Assembly: GCA_028456385.1 (NCBI GenBank)
Contig: JALNQF010000052.1
Span: 186,001-250,000, forward strand
Direction of reading: 5' to 3'
Origin: Ophiosphaerella korrae
Taxonomy: Eukaryota > Ascomycota > Dothideomycetes > Pleosporales > Phaeosphaeriaceae
Length of the DNA stretch: 64,000 nucleotides
Shown: positions 56,935-64,000 of the stretch, one piece after another
How the letters are laid out: each line of letters opens with the position of its first letter
Numbering within the stretch: the stretch's first letter is position 1
Made by a program: the position numbers and the translations under genes
Notes under the pieces: model-generated
Seen by the model: only the letters and a program-made list of their open reading frames with translations
The model's database searches: none
What the model was told of the DNA's origin: nothing

Positions 56935-58558
56935 TCACAACTTGGCACAGTACGTCTGCACAGGCACAATGCCTCCACTCCTATCTGGTGGATCTCTCGT
57001 TGCGACTTCTCTTGTTCGCGCCAAACTCTCCAGCTCATCAAGCCTGTTCAATGTGGCCTTCAGGTGCTCCTCGAAACCTTCTTGGCGACATATATCGCGG
57101 AACGCGTTTTGCATAGGCACACTATCAGCTCTGACCATGCCGTTGGCATCAATATGAATAATATTGATGTGGTCGAAGGGCTTCACAAAGTCGGCACGTG
57201 TGATGATTTGGCGGGCCTCATGGAGCGGTATTTCTGGGAGAATGAATTGATTTAGGTTACCGTTGTCTTTTTCGCGTAGGACCAGGGCGCGGGCAAGAAT
57301 GATGGCTGCAGCCTGGAAGTGGTTAGAATGTGGCGCTATTTCTAGGATGTGATATACTTACGCAAAACTTTTGCTGCTCTTCGACATCATCGTCCATCGT
57401 GTCACCCAGGATCCAGCATTGATTGAGAAACCATGACTTCTCCCTTCGATTGATTTGCTTGCATGTGTCCAGCATGTCTCTCGACTTGGCAACTTGATTG
57501 AGAAAGATTAGTCTCCCGCCAACTTGGGCAAAGACTTCATCCAGAATACTTTGTGGCACGTGCTCGTTGTGGAAGCGAGCGCGATATCTCTGCAATGCAT
57601 CTGTAACTACGTCCTTGCGCACGTCTCGAACATTCATCACGTGCATATTGGTGGCATGAGGGATCAAGCGCTCTAAGGTCCAATGCTCGTCAGAGGTAAA
57701 GACAACTGTCACGAGCTCATGGCTAGCCCAAATCTCGGCTCTTTGCTGTAGAATCTCCAACAAATGCCTGCCTCCATCATCTTCCTTGAACAGATGAATA
57801 TTATTAATAATCATCAGCAGTGGTTTGTTGCGTCTCTTTCTCATTGACAAAGCCACCTTTTCCAATTGGTTCAAAGCTCGTTCAATGTCGAGTAATGGCG
57901 TGCTGTCTCGCGGGCCCCTGATGCTAAACAGCCCACCAATGTAATCTTCATGGAACTCATAGTCGATTGCCTTGCCCAATCGTGTGCGAAAGACCTCCAA
58001 GTCGTTATGGGCTTCGAGCATAGCGATACCATCTCCGTTGACCACTCTCATGGCCTCCAGCAGCATTGCTCGTTTGCCTGTACCTCTCTCACCAATGATG
58101 AGATGGTATATACCCCTTGTCTTGCCATTGACAATGTTGTTGACCTCATCTTGTTCTGATCTTGGTACCCAGTACTCCTTTTCAACAATCTCTCTCATCT
58201 GATCAGGCTGCAGGCCATATGCGATGCGACCCAGTGCAACGCGCTCTTGCGAGCTATAGCCTGTCGAGAAGGCATTTTCGATCTTATTACGTACGGTGCG
58301 TTTATAGAACAGGCTGTACGCGTAGCCACCAAGGCCGAGGCCGAGTAGCGAGATGAGAGCTACGGTGCTGCCTTCGAGTACGCTGCGAGCGAATTTGCTT
58401 CGCTCTTGTTTTTTACCATCGTGTGGGGGGGTATTCTGGGGTCCCCCTGAGCTACCACTGCCGCACAACGGTAGAAAGCCGGGTGATGCTCGCAGGCGGG
58501 TGGTTTGTTTGCCGAGGGGAAGGAGAACCCATCCTGAGTTGTTTAGTCTTGCGAGCAA
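56935..58558 (-). CDS. membrane-anchored P-loop ATPase with variant Walker A, probably mitochondrial
   Basis: Exons 58558-57362 and 57312-56935 (49-bp intron) encode 524 residues. The first about 60 residues are basic with few acids, then a transmembrane helix (VALISLLGLGLGGYAYSLFY, about 66-85), a layout suggesting inner mitochondrial membrane anchoring. The ATPase region follows: Walker A GERGTGKR at 156-163 and a Walker B-like KPLLMIINNIHLF, in an AAA+/STAND-like ATPase fold that I cannot assign to a named family. Unusually, Arg replaces the Ser/Thr after the P-loop Lys. The second exon is helical, with a possible coiled coil (LKATLNRLDELESLARTREV). Function is unknown; coding is certain. 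Confidence 0.82.
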
Positions 58559-59265
58559 TTTGGAATGAAGCTAGTGCGCATACCTCGTCTTATACTATGG
58601 AAAGAACGTGGCATTCGTAATACACCCGCAACAGGTATCGCAAGATTTCACAATGGAATGCCATGCTTCGATCTGTTGTCGACGCTGAGGTTCCAATGCC
58701 CAGACATCTTGCCAGACCTTACCTAAGCGTAACGTGCCGTGTTTGCCGTTAGATCGTACTCAAAATTACATGACACTGGAGGATCACCCAGCCCATAGAA
58801 ACGAAGGCGGAGACGCTTCATGTTTTATTATGAAGGCGCATGTGCGCCTCTAAACATCACAAGCTTGGCTGATGTTTTTGGCATCATTCTCAGATTCCTG
58901 TCAGGTTACTGTAATTATGGGCGGAGTATCTTCCGCTACTATGGGGGATCAACACGCGAATGTCTCCTGCAGCAGGCGTGGATTGCCCCAAAAAGGAATG
59001 TGAGTGGTCTGCTCAATAGCGAGCGCTATGTCGGGCCGCCAAGTTTCAAGGAGTCATGGTCTGAAGTGGAATTTCTCCGATTCAAATTGTATTGGTTAGC
59101 CAAAGAGAGCTAGAACAACCCGGTCAGGATTCCAGAACGAAGCTGAGCCTGCGACGCTGCTCGGATTGCTGGGCGTCCGATCGCAACACCTCATGACCAG
59201 GCAAGTCTTGCCCGTGTCTTCACCACATTTTCTCATACTATGGAGCTGGCTCCCAAAGTCACTGT
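58559..59265. promoter_or_regulatory. divergent promoter region, no gene seen
   Basis: 707 bases between the divergent P-loop ATPase and ferroportin starts. A 97-residue plus ORF at 58820-59113 has no domain and is not called. No TATA box stood out. Confidence 0.45.
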
Positions 59266-60795
59266 ATGCCAAATACCGAAATGATGAGCGACACATCGCC
59301 CACCAGGATGGAGTCTGCACCGCTGCTGGAAAGCGACTCCCTACCAAACGACAGCAAGGCAACTCGACGCCTCGTATACCGTCTTTACATCTCACACACC
59401 CTCTCGACATGGAATGCGCGATCTTTCGAATTCGGCGCAATTATCTTCCTCGCAGTCATTTTTCCTGGCACACTCTTTTTCGCATCATGTTACGCACTGT
59501 TTCGCTCAGCCGCTGCTGCAATTCTCGGATCATGGATTGGAGGCCTAGTTGATCGAAAGGATCGTCTGGACATCGCAAGGCAAAGCATCATATGGCAGCG
59601 GTTACCTGTTGCAGGATCTTGTCTCATACTTGTGGCAATGCTGAGCGGGTATAGCGAAAGTGGATTGGCCAGTTATGGCCTTTTCATCGCCAGCATTATT
59701 CTCGCCTGTATTGAAAAACTCGCCTTTATGGCCAACACGGTCGCTGTGGAAAGAGACTGGATTATCGTGGTGTCTGAGAGTTTGAAGATTGAACGCCAAG
59801 AGCTGAACAGCGCCATGAGGAGGATTGACCTGATATGCAAGCTCATCGCACCCCTCTGCATTGGTCTCTTGGACGGCTATTCGACCAAATTAGCGATATG
59901 GGTCGTGTTTGCGCAAAATGCGGTCAGTGTTGTGGTGGAGTATTTCGCGATAGCGCAGGTGTACGCTGCAGTGCCTGAACTCGCAAGAAGAAAGGAACGC
60001 CTGCAACAATTCTCAGACTCCCAACAGCAACACCAAGATAACACGCCTAATCCCAGCGCCTTCAAAAAGGTCACCAGTCTGTTAAGGCCATGGAAGGATT
60101 ATTTGCAAAACCCCGCATTCCTGGCTTCCTTTGCCCTCTCGCTTCTTTATCTCACGGTCCTCAGCTTTGCCTCCCAGATGACAACCTACCTCCTCACTCT
60201 TGGCTTTACTAGCACGCACGTCTCGATCATGCGTCTCGCAGCTGTCATTCTAGAGCTTTTTGCAACTTGTGCAGCACCACTGGTTATGAGCCGCATCGGC
60301 GCTGTTCGTGCTGGACTTTGGTTCATCAACGAGCAGCTCATTTCCATTGCGCTTGCCATTGGTCTCTTCTTGATGTACAACGAGAGACCAATGCTAGCAG
60401 GCGCCACTCTCATTTCTGGCGTCGTACTCTCTCGCCTTGGACTATGGGGCTTCGACCTATCTGTACAATACCTTGTCCAAGACGATGCACCAGAAGCAAC
60501 ACGCGGCTCTTTCTCTGCCATTGAAACGTCATTACAGAATATGTTCGAGCTCCTGTCGTTCGCTACCACCATGATTTTTTACCGGCCGGAGGACTTCAAG
60601 ATACCAATCTATATCAGCGCTGGCGCGATTGCAACCAGTGCTGCATGTTTTGCAAGTTTTGTAAGACAGAAGAGAGGGCATTTACTACACACGGACAGGT
60701 GCTTGAAGAGGATGCGAAGTGGTGGGTTGAAGTACCAGACTCTTCCTACCATTGTTGAAGAGGGTGAAACAAATGATGTGATAGAACGAGAATGA
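59266..60795 (+). CDS. ferroportin-family (SLC40) iron exporter
   Basis: A single-exon frame of 509 residues; Met codons at 59266 and 59284 are both possible starts. About ten to twelve hydrophobic spans and the ferroportin signature near the N-terminus: YISHTLSTWNARSFEFGAII, FLAVIFPGTLFFASCYALFR, and ILGSWIGGLVDRKDRLDIAR. Later conserved parts include LNSAMRRIDLICKLIAPLCI, LYLTVLSFASQMTTYLLTLG and the C-terminal RLGLWGFDLSVQYLVQDDAP with RGSFSAIETSLQNMFELLSF. The family exports Fe2+ (and other divalent metals) across the plasma or an internal membrane. Filamentous fungi have few such genes. Assignment is from recognised blocks; subcellular site is unknown. Confidence 0.92.
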   Translation: MPNTEMMSDTSPTRMESAPLLESDSLPNDSKATRRLVYRLYISHTLSTWNARSFEFGAIIFLAVIFPGTLFFASCYALFRSAAAAILGSWIGGLVDRKDRLDIARQSIIWQRLPVAGSCLILVAMLSGYSESGLASYGLFIASIILACIEKLAFMANTVAVERDWIIVVSESLKIERQELNSAMRRIDLICKLIAPLCIGLLDGYSTKLAIWVVFAQNAVSVVVEYFAIAQVYAAVPELARRKERLQQFSDSQQQHQDNTPNPSAFKKVTSLLRPWKDYLQNPAFLASFALSLLYLTVLSFASQMTTYLLTLGFTSTHVSIMRLAAVILELFATCAAPLVMSRIGAVRAGLWFINEQLISIALAIGLFLMYNERPMLAGATLISGVVLSRLGLWGFDLSVQYLVQDDAPEATRGSFSAIETSLQNMFELLSFATTMIFYRPEDFKIPIYISAGAIATSAACFASFVRQKRGHLLHTDRCLKRMRSGGLKYQTLPTIVEEGETNDVIERE

Positions 60796-61112
60796 TGAAA
60801 GATACCCTAGTTATGAAATGATTATACGTACCCATGTCTTATCCATCATTCGAAATGTGAACGCTCAATGCACAAGTGTAGCACTTGTGGCACAGGCCAA
60901 TAGATATCCATTCAGTAGATGCCCCAGCTGAATCGTGTGGTGGGCTGAATTAGCTGCATATGTACAGCCACACCTCAGATTGTCGTTTCGCCAGGCAACA
61001 CAGAGTAACCATGTACTCTACTTTTGCTTCTCTTCCAACGCAATTATAAAGAAAGCCAGTGGCTTCCGCTTTAATCGGAGCCGTGGTATTTATTTGCGGA
61101 TTTTGAAGCATC
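60796..61112. other. intergenic; promoter of the HET gene
   Basis: 317 bases. A TATA box (tataaa) lies at 61045-61050, about 63 bp before the HET start codon. Confidence 0.5.
61045..61050 (+). promoter_or_regulatory. TATA box of the HET-domain gene
   Basis: tataaa 63 bp upstream of the ATG at 61113, correctly oriented and spaced. Confidence 0.5.
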
Positions 61113-62549
61113 TTGGACCAAATGAGCATGGCATCTAATCTCAGCCCACCCATGAAACAATACCAACACCAGCCGCTAGACCTTGAAAATAAACAAATTC
61201 GATTGATCCATGTACAACGCTTAACTAAAAACGACCCTAGTATCAGCTGTATAGTCAAAGTCTTCGATGTCTCCAAGGCACCACTGTACACAGCCTTGTC
61301 ATATACCTGGGGTCCGCCGGCACCAAAGCGCACAATATCAGTCAACGGACGAGGTTTCCAGGTCAGAAAGAACTTGTTTGATTTCCTGTGGGAATTCCGG
61401 AAACTCCCGCTGGGGGATCTAGAAGAGTCGGACCAATACATTTGGATTGACCAGATAGCCATTGACCAATCGAACTGCAGCGAGCGAAATCACCAGGTTC
61501 AGATGATGAGCCAGATCTATAGGAATGCCGAATCAGTCATTGCATGGCTGGGAGACGGATCTACCAACGTTTGCGCCCGTAGACGTTGGTTTAATGAGAG
61601 GTTTCCTTGGGCGGCCACAGACTCCGATCAACACGATGCCGCCACCGAATACGAATGCGCACAGCGTTTCTCGTTTGGCGGGAACAGGGAAGGTCTCTGG
61701 CTTCTTTTCAAGAACGATTACTTCAGTCGCTTGTGGGTTGTGCAAGAGTTCATGTTGGCAAAGTTTGTGAGGATCTTAGTCAAGGATGTGTGGATCTCGA
61801 CCAGAAAGATGCTACCACTCCGCGATATCATTGACGGGACAAAAGTTGAACCGGGCGTATATTTACTTTTCACGGGTTTGATCGATCGATATACTCCGCC
61901 TATGTTACCGAGACATTCTTGGGTGTTGCCAAGGCTCCTCAATCATTTCACGGATTCGATCGATCGATATGCTCCGCCTACGTTACCGAGACATTCTTGG
62001 GTGTTGCCAAGGCTCCTCTATCATTTCACGGCGTTTGAGTGTGAAGACCCTCGCGATAAAGTTTACGGGTTGATGGGTTTGGATACCTATTATCCATTGG
62101 TGGTCGACTATTCCAAATCAAAGCAACAGGTCTTCATGGACACAGCTCTACACTTTTTTAATTTCTGGGCTGAAAACAATATAGCGGAAAAGCGTCTACG
62201 CTTCGTAACTGATATTTTGCGAAAACTCGCTCGTTCAATGAAATTTACAGAGACTGAAGTTGTTAGCGTAGACTTCTTGTTCACATTCGGGTTGTGGCCA
62301 AAATTACTTCAAAGGTCGTACAAACCAAAATCCCGCCCGATACGAGCCATGGGTTACGAATTGGCCGTTCGGGATTGGGCCAACGATAAATGGTGGTTCG
62401 ACTTCGAGGGAAGGAGATACCATGTCGATTGCAGTGATGACATCAAGTTGGACAACACTCCGAATTTGGAGGAAGAGCCCGTTTCTACAAGTATCGTTAG
62501 ACCAAGTCTTCCCTGGGGGACATATATCGGAAATAAGGCCAAAATATGA
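61113..62549 (+). CDS. HET-domain protein (heterokaryon incompatibility)
   Basis: An intronless 478-residue frame with the HET domain: YTALSYTWG (59-67), IWIDQIAIDQSNCSERNHQV (110-129), QIYRNAESVIAWLGDG, FSRLWVVQEF and DPRDKVYGLMGL. These are the HET blocks in the right order, so the domain is complete. A perfect-in-frame tandem duplication lies between the last two blocks (two copies of a 26-residue unit starting IDRY, DNA period 78 bp from 61880). The C-terminus is unlike other proteins I recognise. HET proteins trigger incompatibility cell death between unlike strains, often under control of NLRs; this one has no visible partner nearby except the dead HET copy at 55-56 kb, which is of another subfamily. 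Confidence 0.9.
   Translation: MDQMSMASNLSPPMKQYQHQPLDLENKQIRLIHVQRLTKNDPSISCIVKVFDVSKAPLYTALSYTWGPPAPKRTISVNGRGFQVRKNLFDFLWEFRKLPLGDLEESDQYIWIDQIAIDQSNCSERNHQVQMMSQIYRNAESVIAWLGDGSTNVCARRRWFNERFPWAATDSDQHDAATEYECAQRFSFGGNREGLWLLFKNDYFSRLWVVQEFMLAKFVRILVKDVWISTRKMLPLRDIIDGTKVEPGVYLLFTGLIDRYTPPMLPRHSWVLPRLLNHFTDSIDRYAPPTLPRHSWVLPRLLYHFTAFECEDPRDKVYGLMGLDTYYPLVVDYSKSKQQVFMDTALHFFNFWAENNIAEKRLRFVTDILRKLARSMKFTETEVVSVDFLFTFGLWPKLLQRSYKPKSRPIRAMGYELAVRDWANDKWWFDFEGRRYHVDCSDDIKLDNTPNLEEEPVSTSIVRPSLPWGTYIGNKAKI
61880..62035 (+). repeat. 78-bp in-frame tandem duplication in the HET gene
   Basis: Two copies with a 78-bp period; the first begins gatcgatcgatat at 61880 and the second at 61958. They differ at only a few positions (for example Thr/Ala, Met/Thr, Asn/Tyr), so the event is fairly recent. 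The gatcgatcgat core at each copy's start may have promoted slippage. Confidence 0.85.
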
Positions 62550-63164
62550 GGAGCGTGGTACTGTGGAATTTTTTACATCGCCCATTGTCAGGTTCCTGGC
62601 TTCATGCACCTTGCAAAGATCAAACAAGAAACCTTCAGCGATAAACCTTATAACTAGTTTCTTTGCCTCAATGCTATATATCTAGTATAAAACGCTAACC
62701 TCGCCGTTGAAATATTCGCTTGAAATTTGAAACCCTAACCAAATCATGCTGAACTCCTCTACCAATCTATACGATGAAGATAACCCACATCTAACTTCTC
62801 ATGAACATGGCATCACCTCGCAAGCCCACCACTAATACACATTCGTTATCTACTGGAAAGTAAAAAAGTAGAGTAAGTGCTCCACTCCGCAAGAACGGCT
62901 CCATATGATGTCACAAAAACCTCCAAGATAGCTCGAGCATGCCATCTGCACCCCCCCCAAAAAAGGGCCCTAATCCCAATCGAAATCGTCGATGTTGAAC
63001 CAACAAAATCTACCAACCCCAACAAAAACAACTGCTATATTACCCGTACCAAACATGCCATGCACAGAAAAAAAAAAAAAAAGAGCAACGCACAAAACAC
63101 CGCCCATGCAATGCTACGCTATAAAACCCAAACCGCCACGAAAAAAAAAAAACCCCCCCCCCTT
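62550..63164. other. intergenic with homopolymer runs
   Basis: 615 bases between convergent HET and lipin stops. Near the lipin stop are a run of about 16 A (63068-63083), a run of A followed by about ten C (63140-63161), and shorter C/A runs near 62951-62966. No gene is seen. Confidence 0.5.
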
Positions 63165-64000
63165 CTACCGCCCCGGACTCGCCCTTGGCGTCCTCGTCTC
63201 AACAACACTCAGCGCCTCAAACCGCCCATCTAAAGTCGCTCCACCCTCGTCATCGCCCTCATACTCATTATCCTCCTCCTCCTCTTCCTCATCATCGTAC
63301 TCATCCTCATCCTCATACGCCTCGCCCTCCACGCTTTCAACAACCGAGTCGCCCAACGGGTGGTTCCCATCCGCCGAGTCCTGGGTCAAGTAGCTGAGGG
63401 CCAGATCCTCGCCGACCTCGGAGCCCTCGTCCTCGGAGCGCAAGCTCGGGGCCTCGGTGTCATCATCATCATCATCATCATCATCATCGGAGTTGGTGAA
63501 GTCGTCGATTTCGAGGGGCTTGTCGCGCCAGTAGTTGAAGTCGGTGTATGCTTCGCCGCCTGCGGGAACGAGGAGGCCGACGGGCGGGAAAAAGTGGTCT
63601 ACGATTTCGCGCATGGAGGCGTATCCGGTCTTGTAGGAGTTGAGGGATAGGACGTCGAGGGAGACTTCGGCGTTGGAGTTGATGGTGAAGATGCGGGTGG
63701 AGGGGATGTTGACGGAGCGGTAGGACAGGGCGTCGGTGAAGCGGTTGCCGAAGCCGGCATAGAAGGGGGTCTGATGGGGGGGTTTGTCGAAGAGTTGCAT
63801 GATGTCGCGGAGGCAGGCCATTTTGAAGACTTCGGGCTTGCGCAGGTAGATTTCGCGGCGGAGGGCGGCGATGGTGCGGTCCGGGGACATGATGACGGGG
63901 CCTTTGGGGAGGCGGTGGTTGTCTTGGACTACGCCGTTGAGGTAGGCACGCGTGGTGTCGGCTTGGCCGACGGAGCGACTAGTTAGGTAGAAGATGTTGT
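63165..64000 (-). CDS. 3' part of lipin / phosphatidate phosphatase (PAH1/Smp2/Ned1 type), cut by window edge
   Basis: The minus frame is open from base 64000 to the stop at 63165 (about 278 residues seen), so the gene begins right of the window; the Met at 63890 is internal. The LNS2 domain end is obvious: FYLTSRSVGQADTTRAYLNG, VIMSPDRTIAALRREIYLRK, FYAGFGNRFTDALSYRSVNI and TRIFTINSNAEVSLDVLSLN with SMREIVDHFFPPV. The catalytic DxDxT lies upstream and is not visible. Lipins make diacylglycerol from phosphatidate at the ER/nuclear envelope and steer lipid synthesis. The C-terminal tail is very acidic, with a run of ten Asp from an (atc)n stretch near 63459-63489. Confidence 0.95.
   Translation of the reverse strand, partial: NIFYLTSRSVGQADTTRAYLNGVVQDNHRLPKGPVIMSPDRTIAALRREIYLRKPEVFKMACLRDIMQLFDKPPHQTPFYAGFGNRFTDALSYRSVNIPSTRIFTINSNAEVSLDVLSLNSYKTGYASMREIVDHFFPPVGLLVPAGGEAYTDFNYWRDKPLEIDDFTNSDDDDDDDDDDTEAPSLRSEDEGSEVGEDLALSYLTQDSADGNHPLGDSVVESVEGEAYEDEDEYDDEEEEEEDNEYEGDDEGGATLDGRFEALSVVETRTPRASPGR
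63459..63489. repeat. trinucleotide microsatellite coding poly-Asp in lipin
   Basis: About ten tandem trinucleotides (atc on plus, gat on the coding strand) give ten consecutive Asp in the acidic C-terminal tail. Length is a multiple of three so expansion would keep frame. Confidence 0.8.

Noticed and set aside
58820..59113. 97-codon plus-strand ORF between the P-loop ATPase and ferroportin
   Set aside because: No domain, no convincing codon bias, and it occupies the shared promoter region.

Overview
The window is nuclear DNA of a filamentous ascomycete, most likely a dothideomycete of the Pleosporales type. The evidence is the gene structure (short introns of about 40-120 bp with GTRNGT donors, CTAAC/CTAAT branch points and YAG acceptors) and the gene families: HET-domain proteins, a fungal STAND-type N-domain protein, a GH131 glucanase, a ferroportin, RAX1, RMD8, ELL and lipin. 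Exon joins below were worked out by hand from reading frame and splice consensus; nothing was searched against a database.

Left part (1-31.7 kb). The 3' end of an uncharacterised fungal gene is followed by a Mid2-like single-pass membrane protein and then by the dominant feature of the window: a 7.3-kb minus-strand gene for a 2309-residue protein. It joins a ZNFX1/UPF1-type SF1 helicase, an NFX1-type zinc-binding segment, three CbxX/CfqX (SpoVK-like) AAA modules and a coiled-coil C-terminus. It is divergent, over 361 bp, from an RGG-box protein with a cysteine tail, an orphan fungal family often mislabelled geranylgeranyl pyrophosphate synthetase. Then come a secreted GH131 beta-glucanase, an MFS sugar transporter, a membrane J-domain protein, a small secreted six-cysteine protein, an N-domain/ankyrin protein, a DUF2237 protein and the Pol II elongation factor ELL.

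Middle part (31.7-43.3 kb). A 3.3-kb gene-free block is followed by housekeeping genes: a UBE2C/Ubc11-type E2, an F-box protein, a 2OG-Fe(II) dioxygenase, RAX1 (RGS domain plus three membrane spans) and an RMD8/Sif-type DUF155 membrane protein.

Accessory island (about 43.4-56.9 kb). This stretch looks AT-richer and gene-poor. It holds a small RING protein, a 23-bp minisatellite, an orphan membrane ORF, a four-span membrane protein, a 1091-bp internally deleted Fot1/pogo-like transposon with perfect 46-bp inverted repeats and TA target duplications, an HhH-GPD-like protein, an F-box protein, and a HET pseudogene with nonsense mutations and frameshifts.

Right part (56.9-64 kb). Conserved content resumes: a membrane-anchored P-loop ATPase with an unusual Walker A (Arg where Ser/Thr is expected), a ferroportin-family iron exporter, an apparently intact HET-domain gene with a recent 78-bp in-frame tandem duplication, and the 3' end of the lipin/PAH1 phosphatidate phosphatase gene, cut by the window edge.
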